Shown here piece by piece: positions 1 through 6,342 of a stretch of DNA of 9,653 nt. Every line of letters starts with the position of its first letter. Position 1 is the first letter of the stretch. The stretch covers positions 1 through 9,653 of the forward strand of contig CABTZM010000063.1 in the NCBI GenBank assembly GCA_902489295.1, given 5' to 3'. The notes under the pieces are model-generated. The model worked only from the letters and a program-made list of their open reading frames with translations, searched no databases and was not told where the DNA came from. Position numbers and translations under genes: made by a program. The DNA is from an uncultured Collinsella sp. GTDB taxonomy: Bacteria; Actinomycetota; Coriobacteriia; Coriobacteriales; Coriobacteriaceae.

Positions 1-120
1 CCCCCCCCCCCCCCCGGGCTTTCCCATTTCCTTTCCTCCCCAAAACTTTTCGCGCTCCCTCGCCCCCCGGCAAACCGGGGGGGGGAAGAAATATGGAACC
101 CCCCGGGGCGGGCGGCTACT
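1..120. other. Low-complexity, GC-homopolymer contig end
   Basis: The window opens with a run of 15 C. Several C-only and G-only runs follow, including CCCCCCGG and CCGGGGGGGGG facing each other across a 4-base spacer near 65-89. No reading frame here has coding character. This base pattern is unlike the rest of the window and looks like an error-prone or fold-back assembly end rather than a functional element. Nothing biological is claimed for it. Confidence 0.55.
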
Positions 121-145
121 CGCTTGAAACAATATTTACTTTTCT

Positions 146-203
146 AGTAAGTCGATGCGATAAAGGGACGCCTCCTTTGTCGCATCGACTTACTGTATTT
201 ATA
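146..203 (+). terminator. Strong hairpin, probable rho-independent terminator (plus strand)
   Basis: AGTAAGTCGATGCGA at 146-160 pairs perfectly with 180-194, a 15-bp stem. After one mismatch the stem continues with AAAGG/CCTTT (162-166 with 174-178), leaving a 7-base loop. The plus strand then runs into the T-rich stretch GTATTTATATTTT from 195. The minus-strand exit is not T-rich, so it reads as a terminator for a plus-strand gene that would lie left of the window. No such gene is visible because the left end is degenerate. It could also act as a weak barrier for the minus-strand glycosyltransferase transcript. Confidence 0.6.
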
Positions 204-221
204 TTTTCTGGTTCCCCTTTG

Positions 222-245
222 CAGATTCTACTGGTGGGGAATCTG
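222..245. repeat. Short 7-bp inverted repeat in the gene-free left region
   Basis: CAGATTC (222-228) is the exact reverse complement of GAATCTG (239-245), with a 10-base spacer. An alternative pairing, TTCCCC (212-217) with GGGGAA (236-241), overlaps it, so two mutually exclusive folds are possible. It lies between the hairpin at 146-194 and the long repeat at 271-371. No tail of T follows on either strand. I see no identifiable function. Confidence 0.3.
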
Positions 246-270
246 GTATAGCCGCTGGTACGTTAACGCA

Positions 271-371
271 GCTTACCTGTGGGAGGCCCCTATATATCGT
301 CCCGCGCGCAGTTTCGCAGCGAAGCGAGAATGTTTGAGCACGGGATGATATATAGGGGCCCACAGGCAAGC
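271..371. repeat. Long imperfect inverted repeat, about 31-bp arms
   Basis: Outer arms GCTTACCTGTGGG (271-283) and CCCACAGGCAAGC (359-371) pair except at one position, which is a G.U wobble in minus-strand RNA. After a 3-base bulge (284-286 or its neighbours) the inner arms follow: CCCCTATATATCGTCCCG (287-304) with CGGGATGATATATAGGGG (341-358). The one inner mismatch is a wobble in plus-strand RNA. The central 36 bases are GC-rich with CGC/GCG repeats. No U-tract follows on either side, so it is not a standard terminator, although it sits 13 bases past the glycosyltransferase stop codon. It could be a structured 3' end, an RNA stability element or a small non-autonomous repeat. Its copy number in the genome is unknown. 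Confidence 0.6.
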
Positions 372-384
372 GGACAGTCCGAAG

Positions 385-1686
385 CTAGCGGATGTGCGCG
401 GGTTTTCCGCCCCAGTAGAAGCGGCAGAAGGCTCGTTTGCGCTTTTGGGGTTTGCCTACGAGCTCCATGGTTGCGATGGCTATGTCTTCGGCTGCGTGGG
501 GGCGGCGTAGTACTTCGCCGTTGATGAGTAGGGCTTTGAGTGATTCGGGATGATCGTGCAAGTGACGTAGGGTAACGATGAGCTCTCGTGCGGTGGTGAC
601 ATGCATGCTGGCGCCCATGCCGGTGAGCATGGTGGTGTTGGCCTTTTCCTGGCCATAGGACTTGCCCAGCAGAATCATCGGCAGATGTGCGCACAGGCAC
701 TCGGTGACCGTGAGTCCGCCCGATTTGAGGATTGCCAGGTCGCACCCGTGCATGAGGGCCGCCATGTCGTCGACATAGTCCAACACCGTGACATTTTCGA
801 GCTTCATGGCATCGAAGAGTGTCTTGAGGCGGGCGGCGTATTCCTTCTCCTTGCCCGGCAAAAAGACAAAGTGCATGTCTTCGAAGCTGCGTAGGAAGGG
901 GAGGGTGCGGTCCATCTCCGCGCGAAAGCGAACGTACGGTTGAGGCAAGCTGGCACCGGCCATTACCAGCACGACGGTCTTGTCGGTGGGGAGGTTGAAC
1001 TTAGCTAGCTCTTCCTCGCGATTGTAATCCGTGTCGAATCCGGCACGAATAGGAATGCCGGTAATGCGAATCTTTGTCTCGAGCACCTCGCGCGGACGCA
1101 GCGTTTCGGCCATAAATTCGTTGGCAACACAGAATAAATCGGTGTCCTTGTGGGGCCACCATCCCTCGACTTCGTAGTCGGTCGGTACGCAGATGACCGG
1201 ATAATCGATACCCGTAATTACGCGGGCGCCCACGGCAACATTGGCTGCTGTGATGTGCGTTGCAACCACGGCTATGGGCCTGCGGCTACGAATATATTCG
1301 TTGAAGGCGGGGAACATAATTCGCGACCATGCCGTTCCGCCACCCCAGAGAAGATGTCCCGTAAGCGTATATCGCCAGGTCAGGTCGTAAATGGGGCGCG
1401 TGGCTCCCGTAAAAGAAGCCGCGGTCTTATTGCCGTCGAATTTAATACGTCCAAAATCAAGGATATCGAGCACTTCAATCTCAATATCCTCGGGGATGCC
1501 ATTGGTGTCGCGGATGAGGTCGAATGCCTGCGCTATCGCATTTGCGGCGGCCTTGTGGCCCGAGCCAACGGAGGCGTGCACGATGGTCACGAGAGGTTTT
1601 TGCTGAGCCAGGAGCGTGGTTTGCTCCGATTGGGGAGTGCTGTGCGTGAGCAGGGGAGCGTCGTCACTCGTCTGCGCCTGGTCCAT
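385..1686 (-). CDS. GT28 diacylglycerol glycosyltransferase, MGDG synthase/UgtP type
   Basis: The 433-residue product resembles processive diacylglycerol beta-glucosyltransferases and monogalactosyldiacylglycerol synthases. These transfer sugar from a UDP-sugar to diacylglycerol at the cytoplasmic membrane face, making glycolipids and lipoteichoic-acid anchors. The N-terminal MGDG-synthase-like domain shows the loop SVGSGH (residues 39-44) followed by KAAANAIAQAF. The C-terminal GT-B half shows the nucleotide-sugar motif KSGGLTVTE (321-329) and GQEKANTTML (345-354). The basic tail (KPQKRKR from 412) would suit peripheral membrane binding. I start it at the ATG with AAGGGGAG six bases upstream; the frame stays open a further 13 codons upstream but without a ribosome site there. 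It is divergent from trxB. The sugar and the acceptor cannot be settled from sequence alone; a MurG-like role is less likely because of the MGDG-type N-terminus. Confidence 0.85.
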   Translation of the reverse strand: MDQAQTSDDAPLLTHSTPQSEQTTLLAQQKPLVTIVHASVGSGHKAAANAIAQAFDLIRDTNGIPEDIEIEVLDILDFGRIKFDGNKTAASFTGATRPIYDLTWRYTLTGHLLWGGGTAWSRIMFPAFNEYIRSRRPIAVVATHITAANVAVGARVITGIDYPVICVPTDYEVEGWWPHKDTDLFCVANEFMAETLRPREVLETKIRITGIPIRAGFDTDYNREEELAKFNLPTDKTVVLVMAGASLPQPYVRFRAEMDRTLPFLRSFEDMHFVFLPGKEKEYAARLKTLFDAMKLENVTVLDYVDDMAALMHGCDLAILKSGGLTVTECLCAHLPMILLGKSYGQEKANTTMLTGMGASMHVTTARELIVTLRHLHDHPESLKALLINGEVLRRPHAAEDIAIATMELVGKPQKRKRAFCRFYWGGKPAHIR

Positions 1687-1804
1687 CGATAACTCCCCTT
1701 CAGCTTTGTAATACGGATTTATCATTGTAGTGCATGAGTGTCACGTTCACGTAAATTTGGGTACGAGCGCAAAGAACGACAACGTTTCGACGAAAGGACG
1801 CTTC
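1687..1804. promoter_or_regulatory. Divergent intergenic region between glycosyltransferase and trxB
   Basis: This 118-base gap must hold both promoters. On the minus strand TACAAT (1724-1729) is a fair -10 box about 38 bases upstream of the glycosyltransferase start, but no good -35 lies 16-18 bases further up. On the plus strand I cannot assign a convincing trxB promoter. The short repeat ACGT-TC-ACGT (1743-1752) is the only other symmetry seen. GAAAGGA (1791-1797) is the trxB ribosome site. Confidence 0.35.
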
Positions 1805-2743
1805 ATGACTATCGATAAGCCGATCGATGTTGCGATTATCGGTGGCGGCCCCGCGGGCTATGCTGCCGCCATTTATGCTGCGCGTGCCAACCTGACGACG
1901 ACCGTGATTGAGCAGGGCATGTCGGGAGGGCAGATCGCCACAACCAATGAGGTCGAGAACTATCCGGGTTTCCCGCTCCTGAGTGGCGCCGAACTCGGCG
2001 AGCGTTTTCAGCAGCATGCAGAGGGCCTGGGAGCACAGGTTACATGGAGCATGGTTACGGGTATCGATTACGATGCCGATGCAGCGTTGTTTACGGTGCA
2101 TCACGATATGGGCGATACGCTGGCCTCGAGCGTTATCGCTTGCATGGGTGCCAAGCCGCGTCCGGCAGGTTTCGCAGGCGAGGATACGTATCGCGGTCGT
2201 GGCGTTTCATATTGCGCAACATGTGACGGCATGTTTTTCCGCGGCAAGCAGGTTTTTGTAATCGGTGGTGGCAATTCGGCATGCGAAGAGGCGCTGTTCC
2301 TGTCCGACATTGCCAGCAGCGTGACCATCGTGCTGCGTCGCGATCAGTTCCGTGCGCCTGGTGGTGTTGTTCAGAAAGTACTCGAAAAGGATAATATTAC
2401 AGTTAGGTACCAAACTAGTATTGTGGAGCTCTCGGGCGAAGCCATGCCAACGACGATTACCTTTAAGGACAATGCATCTGGGGAAACTCATGCCGAGTCA
2501 TTTGAGCCCGGCTCGTTTGGCATCTTTGTCTTTACGGGGACGCAGCCACATACCGAGCTTGTTGAGCATCTAGTCGATCGGGCGCCTGATGGCGGCATTC
2601 TGACTGATGAATCCATGGCGACCCGCACGCCAGGTCTATTTGCCGCTGGCGATATCCGTTCCAAACGTTTACGCCAGGTTGTGACCGCTGTTTCGGACGG
2701 AGCCATAGCGGCAACGAGCGCATACGCCTTTCTCCGTGCATAA
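1805..2743 (+). CDS. trxB: Thioredoxin reductase (NADPH), low-molecular-weight type
   Basis: This 312-residue flavoprotein has the usual length for bacterial TrxB, which passes electrons from NADPH through FAD to a CxxC disulfide and then to thioredoxin in the cytosol. Visible motifs are the FAD Rossmann loop GGGPAG (13-18), GGQIATTNEVENYPGF (41-56), the redox centre CATC (137-140), the NADPH Rossmann loop GGGNSA (154-159), and the C-terminal FAD segment FAAGDIRSK followed by RQVVTA. The NADPH 2'-phosphate motif, normally HRRxxFR, reads LRRDQFR (177-183); the first His is Leu but both Arg and the final Arg remain, so NADPH use is still likely. The start is the ATG behind GAAAGGA; the frame is open for 25 codons further upstream without a ribosome site. 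No thioredoxin gene is adjacent. A terminator follows about 40 bases after the stop. Confidence 0.95.
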   Translation: MTIDKPIDVAIIGGGPAGYAAAIYAARANLTTTVIEQGMSGGQIATTNEVENYPGFPLLSGAELGERFQQHAEGLGAQVTWSMVTGIDYDADAALFTVHHDMGDTLASSVIACMGAKPRPAGFAGEDTYRGRGVSYCATCDGMFFRGKQVFVIGGGNSACEEALFLSDIASSVTIVLRRDQFRAPGGVVQKVLEKDNITVRYQTSIVELSGEAMPTTITFKDNASGETHAESFEPGSFGIFVFTGTQPHTELVEHLVDRAPDGGILTDESMATRTPGLFAAGDIRSKRLRQVVTAVSDGAIAATSAYAFLRA

Positions 2744-2783
2744 GTACGATAATATATCTTATGTAAGGTTGCTATCTTTAAAC

Positions 2784-2826
2784 AAAGTGGTTGGACGATG
2801 CATCAATGTGTTGTCCAACCACTTTT
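2784..2826 (+). terminator. Rho-independent terminator after trxB
   Basis: AAAGTGGTTGGAC (2784-2796) pairs perfectly with GTCCAACCACTTT (2813-2825), a 13-bp stem with a 16-base loop; TTTT at 2823-2826 overlaps the stem base. The loop starts with the small palindrome GATGCATC. It separates trxB from the DUF1836 gene, so the latter probably has its own promoter. The U-run is short, so termination may be partial. Confidence 0.65.
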
Positions 2827-2867
2827 ACTTGCCGGCTATGTGGTATGTAAAACTAGATGACCTAGAA

Positions 2868-2891
2868 TACAATATAGAAAATGAACGGAGG
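2868..2891 (+). promoter_or_regulatory. Possible -10 box and clear ribosome site of the DUF1836 gene
   Basis: TACAAT (2868-2873) is a fair -10 box between the trxB terminator and the DUF1836 start. No good -35 sits 16-18 bases upstream, and the implied 5' leader would be only about 18 bases. GGAGG at 2887-2891, six bases before the ATG at 2898, is a strong Shine-Dalgarno site and fixes the start codon, overriding a longer open frame that begins at 2736. Confidence 0.4.
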
Positions 2892-2897
2892 ACCTTT

Positions 2898-3509
2898 ATG
2901 AACCACGTTAAACACGTTATTCCGATGTCCGATTCGTCGGTCAGCATTAAGCCTGAGGATATTCAGCCCACTGTGCTGCCCGATGCATTTATTCAGTCCG
3001 AAATCGTGCGCAAACTCAATACGTTGAGTCTGCCGCGCTATGACCAGTTGCCCAATGTGACGCTCTACCGCGACCAGGTTATTGAGTATGTTGCGCTGTG
3101 GATGGAGCCGCTGTCCATTTGCGTTGAGCACCCTGTCATTACGCCATCGATGATCAATAACTACGTGAAGGTCGGCCTGGTGCCTGCTCCGGTCAAAAAG
3201 CAATATGGCCGCGAGCAGATTGCCCGCCTGATCGCTATCTGCCTCTTTAAGCAGGTCTTACCTATTGCTGCGGTGCAGGCACTCTTTAACATTCAGCGTT
3301 TGAGCTACGATGCCCCGACGGCCTTCGATTATGTGGTCGATCAGCTCGAGGCATCGATTCGTTCGGCGTTTTCCGTCGAGCAGACGCCGGTTCCCGATAC
3401 GGCGCATCAGGTAACGCGTGAGTCGCTGCTTGTGCGCAGTGCGGTTTCATCCTTCGTTTCGAAAGCGTACCTGATGAGCTATCTAAAGTTTAATGGGTTT
3501 AATAGCTAG
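2898..3509 (+). CDS. DUF1836 domain-containing protein (HTH/MerR-like)
   Basis: The 203-residue protein matches the DUF1836 pattern. A segment around LPNVTLYRDQVIEY (51-64) precedes a winged-helix-like segment: ITPSMINNYVKVGLVPAPVKK (81-101), then YGREQIARLIAICLFKQVLPI (103-123). The 'INNYVK.GL.P.P..K.Y.R..IARL' pattern resembles the DNA-reading part of MerR-type regulators, so a regulatory role is inferred. No target or ligand is established that I can name. The start follows the GGAGG site at 2887-2891; upstream extension would run back through the trxB terminator, so I reject it. There is no signal peptide or membrane segment. It is probably a single-gene unit between the trxB terminator and the shared terminator with degV. 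Confidence 0.8.
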   Translation: MNHVKHVIPMSDSSVSIKPEDIQPTVLPDAFIQSEIVRKLNTLSLPRYDQLPNVTLYRDQVIEYVALWMEPLSICVEHPVITPSMINNYVKVGLVPAPVKKQYGREQIARLIAICLFKQVLPIAAVQALFNIQRLSYDAPTAFDYVVDQLEASIRSAFSVEQTPVPDTAHQVTRESLLVRSAVSSFVSKAYLMSYLKFNGFNS

Positions 3510-3521
3510 CCGACGTATAAA

Positions 3522-3569
3522 ACGGGCGGAACAAAGGGCTATCTGCCACTTTGTCCCGCCCGTATTTTT
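3522..3569 (+). terminator. Bidirectional terminator between convergent DUF1836 and degV genes
   Basis: ACGGGCGGAACAAAG (3522-3536) pairs with CTTTGTCCCGCCCGT (3549-3563), a 15-bp stem with one A.C mismatch. On the plus strand it is followed by A and then TTTTT (3565-3569), a good terminator for the DUF1836 gene. In minus-strand RNA the mismatch becomes a G.U wobble and the exit reads TTTATA, so it probably also terminates degV, whose stop codon lies 19 bases away. Confidence 0.8.
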
Positions 3570-3582
3570 GCTTGGTTGGACG

Positions 3583-4449
3583 TTATTGGCCCGAAGCCAC
3601 GCCCATGCCGTAGCCGATAATGAGCCCATGCATTTCGGCATAGTATGAATCTAGCCCGTTACAGGGCATGATGATAGTCTTGGAGCCTGGCCAGCGCTCC
3701 ACAATTCGGCTGGCAAGTGCTTGGGCGCCTGCCTCATTCTCGACATGGTCGATAACGACCTCGCCGCCCGTAAAACCTTCGGCTTCCATGGTGTCGATGA
3801 TCTTGTTGAGCATCTTCTTTTCGCCACGCGTGTGTCCGACGAGTTCGATTTTACCGGCTTCACTCGCCGTGCCCAAAATGCGAATATTGAGCTTGTTGGC
3901 AATGACGCCGGCTGCCTTAGGGATACGTCCGGCTTTGGCCAGGTTTTCGTAATTGCACAAGCTGAAGAGGATTTTGCTGTTCTGCTCAAGGCTATCGAAG
4001 TATGCGCAAGCGTCCTCGAATGAGACATCCGGATTGCTTGCAAGATAGCGGTCGAACAGCAAGAAAATGAGGTCCATTTTGCCGCCAGCTGCGCGCGAAT
4101 TGACTAGATGAATCTGCCGGTCGGGCTCCTCGGCAAGAACCATATCGCGAGCCGTGGCTGCTGCGTTGTAGCTGCCCGACACGCCCTCAGAGATTGGCAT
4201 GCAGATGGTCTTGTCTGCCAATTTGAAGAGCTCGGCCCACTCCCCTACGCTGGGACAAGCGCTCGAAGAAGCGTTCGTCTCCGCCTGAACAGCGCAGTTG
4301 AGCTCATGAACATCGATCGAAAGGTCATCGATGAATTCACGCTCCCCCACTCGAATTTTGAGGGGCGCAAATGCAAAGGTGGTATGGGGCGCGGTCGGTT
4401 GCCAATCGCGGAGGTTGCAGCTTGAATCGGAGATAAGTGCCCAGCTCAT
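3583..4449 (-). CDS. DegV family protein (fatty-acid-binding, FakB-like)
   Basis: The 288-residue length fits the DegV family. The best-known members, FakB proteins, hold a fatty acid and present it to the kinase FakA for phosphorylation and entry into phospholipid synthesis. Family landmarks are SDSS (7-10), a TSQPSP-equivalent segment ASSSACPSVGEW (60-71), ISEGVSGSYNAA (86-97), NSRAAGGK (117-124) and GRI (174-176). The C-terminal loop, usually HxGPGxxG, here reads MHGLIIGYGMGVASG (273-287), keeping His274 but changing the spacing, so ligand preference may differ. The ATG at 4449 is preceded by AGAAAGGA. No fakA/DAK-domain gene is in view, so its kinase partner, if any, lies elsewhere. A consensus -10 box and two inverted repeats lie upstream. 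Confidence 0.85.
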   Translation of the reverse strand: MSWALISDSSCNLRDWQPTAPHTTFAFAPLKIRVGEREFIDDLSIDVHELNCAVQAETNASSSACPSVGEWAELFKLADKTICMPISEGVSGSYNAAATARDMVLAEEPDRQIHLVNSRAAGGKMDLIFLLFDRYLASNPDVSFEDACAYFDSLEQNSKILFSLCNYENLAKAGRIPKAAGVIANKLNIRILGTASEAGKIELVGHTRGEKKMLNKIIDTMEAEGFTGGEVVIDHVENEAGAQALASRIVERWPGSKTIIMPCNGLDSYYAEMHGLIIGYGMGVASGQ

Positions 4450-4462
4450 AGAGGGTCCTTTC

Positions 4463-4484
4463 TAATTGTTCCTCAACAATTATA
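4463..4484 (-). promoter_or_regulatory. degV -10 box with overlapping 8-bp operator-like dyad
   Basis: On the minus strand TATAAT (4479-4484) is a consensus -10 box about 30 bases upstream of the degV ATG. TAATTGTT (4463-4470) and AACAATTA (4475-4482) form a perfect 8-bp inverted repeat with a 4-base centre. It covers most of the -10 box and the expected transcription start, which is a typical position for a repressor site. No recognisable -35 lies 16-18 bases upstream of the -10 (TACATT, GTACAT and CGTACA are all poor). Confidence 0.55.
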
Positions 4485-4502
4485 GCCATCTTGCAAACTG
4501 AA

Positions 4503-4541
4503 TGTACGGCTATCTAGTTTTGAATACTAGATAGCCGTACA
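4503..4541. repeat. Perfect 16-bp inverted repeat upstream of degV
   Basis: TGTACGGCTATCTAGT (4503-4518) is exactly repeated in reverse complement at 4526-4541, with the 7-base loop TTTGAAT. On the minus strand it lies just after the U-tract terminator of the NlpC/P60 operon and ends at the -35 region of the degV promoter. Neither exit is T-rich, so it is not a second standard terminator. Its centre is about 50 bases before the expected degV start site, compatible with an activator or regulator site, though the arms are long for one. Confidence 0.6.
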
Positions 4542-4548
4542 AGATTAG

Positions 4549-4590
4549 AAAAAAAAGAATGGACCTCGCGACTTAAAGCCACGAGGTCCA
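4549..4590 (-). terminator. Rho-independent terminator of the pgsA-NlpC/P60 operon
   Basis: Read on the minus strand, TGGACCTCG (4590-4582) pairs perfectly with CGAGGTCCA (4568-4560) around a 13-base loop. It is followed by TTC and then eight T (4556-4549). It lies 24 bases past the NlpC/P60 stop codon and closes the five-gene minus-strand operon. Confidence 0.9.
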
Positions 4591-4614
4591 CATTCACACG
4601 CTGTGTAAGATGAC

Positions 4615-5739
4615 TTAGTAACGCACGAAGATATAGTTGTTGTTCATGCCGGCGGCAACGGAGCTGATGATAACACCCGTATTGTAGTCGGAAGCATGAA
4701 TCATCTGACCACCACCGATGTAAATGCCGGTGTGGTACGAGTTGACCACAACGTCACCGGGCTGCGGATCGGACACACGCGTCCAGCCCATAAAGGTACC
4801 CGTGGTGCCGAGGCGGCAATAGCGACCAGTGAGGCAATAGCTAACAAAACCAGAGCAGTCGAAGCTGTTCGGGCCAATTCCGCCCCAGGAATAAGCGCAA
4901 CCAAGCTTGCTGTAGGCGCGCGAAACAACGGAACCGCCATCGACGGACTGGCTCGGAGCAGAAGGCGTCGGAGCCGGAGCAGGCGTGGAGGGCTGCGGCG
5001 TCGGAGCGGGTGTCGGCGTAGGAGCCGGAGTGTTGCCGCCCTGGTTGTTATTGCTGGTCTGACCACCGTTGTTGGTGTTCTCGGTCGTACCGGCAGTCTC
5101 GTTGCTCACCGTGGCCTTCTCGGCAGTACTGGCGTTGATGCCGGCCTGCAGCGCGGCGTTGGCCTCGGCCTCTGCGGCAAGCTCGGCCTGCAGCTGCGAA
5201 TCCAGGGAGTTTACGACGTTCTGGGCTTCAGCCTGCTGGGCGTTAAGCTCGTCGACCTTCTTTTGCGTGGTGGCGACGTTCTTCTCCTGCTCGGCCTGCT
5301 TATCGGTGAGCTGCTGCTTAAGCTCTTTGACCTCTTGAATGGTCTGAGCTTGCTTGTCGGAAACTTTGCCGTAGTAGAACAGGCGGTTGAGCATATCGCT
5401 CAGATCATCGACACCCGTCAAAACCTGAAGCAGGCTCAGACCGCCGGTTTTGTACTCGCCGGCGACATAGGTCGAGAGCTTGGCCTGACCATCGGCGATC
5501 TCCTGCTGCTTTTGCGTGATCTCGCCGGCAGTCTGATCGAGCGCCTGCGTCTGCGTGGCAAGCTCATCGTAAATCTGCTGGGTTTGGGTGCCGATCTGCT
5601 CGAGTTTCGTACGAGCAGCGGCAAGGTCGGATGCGGTATCGGCGTAGGCAGGAGCCGCGAGGCCCAAGCCCAAAACACAAGCGAGGGTTGCCGTAGCAGC
5701 GCAGCGTGCCATGTTTTTGTGCGTGTTTGCTGTGCGCAT
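4615..5739 (-). CDS. Secreted NlpC/P60 peptidoglycan endopeptidase with coiled-coil N-domain
   Basis: The 374-residue protein is a probable cell-wall hydrolase that cleaves stem-peptide bonds outside the membrane. It has a basic N-terminus, a hydrophobic stretch (about 13-30) and a probable signal-peptidase site APAYA|D after residue 33. A Gln/Glu/Ala-rich region (about 36-200) with long heptad-like stretches predicts a coiled coil, as in PcsB/RipA-type hydrolases. A Gly/Asn-rich and then PTPAP-type flexible linker (about 215-265) follows. The C-terminal NlpC/P60 domain has catalytic Cys295 in FDCSGF (293-298), catalytic His336 in HTGIYIGGG and a third polar His348 in MIHAS. The ATG has GAAAGGAAG upstream. 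It begins 32 bases after apt and is the last gene of the operon. The coiled coil may keep the enzyme inactive until a partner binds, as in PcsB; this is inference. Confidence 0.9.
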   Translation of the reverse strand: MRTANTHKNMARCAATATLACVLGLGLAAPAYADTASDLAAARTKLEQIGTQTQQIYDELATQTQALDQTAGEITQKQQEIADGQAKLSTYVAGEYKTGGLSLLQVLTGVDDLSDMLNRLFYYGKVSDKQAQTIQEVKELKQQLTDKQAEQEKNVATTQKKVDELNAQQAEAQNVVNSLDSQLQAELAAEAEANAALQAGINASTAEKATVSNETAGTTENTNNGGQTSNNNQGGNTPAPTPTPAPTPQPSTPAPAPTPSAPSQSVDGGSVVSRAYSKLGCAYSWGGIGPNSFDCSGFVSYCLTGRYCRLGTTGTFMGWTRVSDPQPGDVVVNSYHTGIYIGGGQMIHASDYNTGVIISSVAAGMNNNYIFVRY

Positions 5740-5771
5740 GTAGCTTCCTTTCCAGTAACTAAGGGTAACGG

Positions 5772-6302
5772 CTAGTCTACCGTCACCAGGCTAAAGAGCT
5801 CCACATCGTCATCAGACGGCGTGAGCTTCTCGCGCGGGTTGAGAAACGCAAGCTCAAGTATACAACCGTAACCGATAAGCTTTGCGCCCATATCTCGCAC
5901 CAGTTTACCTGTTGCCTCGACGGTTCCGCCCGTCGCGACCAAGTCGTCCAGAATCAACACGGTATCTTTAGAGCTGATAGCGTCGGCATGGATCTCAATT
6001 GAATCGGTGCCGTACTCGAGCTCGTAGCTCTGGCTTACGGTCTCGCGCGGCAGCTTGCCCGGTTTACGTGCGGGAACAAAGCCGGCGCCAAGGGCTACAG
6101 CCACCGGTACGCCAACCATAAAGCCGCGAGCCTCGGGACCCACGACCTTGGTGATTCCCATGCCGGCAAAGTGCTCGGCGAGGGTATCGGTCATGGCTTT
6201 GAGCGCCTCGGGATTGCCAAAGAGCGGCGTGATGTCTTTAAAGATGACTCCGGGCTCGGGATAGTCGGGGATGTCGACGATTTGAGATTCGAAGTCGTAC
6301 AT
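5772..6302 (-). CDS. apt: Adenine phosphoribosyltransferase
   Basis: This cytosolic purine-salvage enzyme makes AMP and pyrophosphate from adenine and PRPP. The 176 residues match the family length. The start region IPDYPEPGVIFKDITPLF (11-28) is diagnostic for Apt. GPEARGF (55-61) and the PRPP-binding loop VLILDDLVATGGT (115-127) are intact. I choose the ATG at 6302, seven bases after AAAGG; an in-frame TTG at 6317 overlaps that ribosome site and is unlikely to be used. It sits 40 bases after the MerR regulator gene and 32 bases before the NlpC/P60 gene, all in one direction with no terminator between, so it is probably co-transcribed. Placement behind garA/merR genes has no obvious metabolic logic. 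Confidence 0.95.
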   Translation of the reverse strand: MYDFESQIVDIPDYPEPGVIFKDITPLFGNPEALKAMTDTLAEHFAGMGITKVVGPEARGFMVGVPVAVALGAGFVPARKPGKLPRETVSQSYELEYGTDSIEIHADAISSKDTVLILDDLVATGGTVEATGKLVRDMGAKLIGYGCILELAFLNPREKLTPSDDDVELFSLVTVD

Positions 6303-6342
6303 TGCATGACCTTTCAATGGGTTGCCGGATAAGCGGCAGCGG

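Noticed and set aside
1150..1692. Plus-strand open frame of 180 codons opposite the glycosyltransferase
   Set aside because: It has no recognisable motif or ribosome site and lies fully within a convincing GT28 gene on the other strand.
4503..4541. Second transcription terminator reading of the 16-bp dyad
   Set aside because: Neither strand has a T-run after the stem, and a much better terminator with eight T lies immediately before it for the same transcript.
4696..5775. Long plus-strand open frame (359 codons) opposite the NlpC/P60 gene
   Set aside because: The opposite frame encodes a complete signal peptide, coiled coil, linker and catalytic domain. The plus-strand frame is Arg/Leu-repetitive with no motifs and is an antisense shadow of Gln/Ala/Pro-rich codons.
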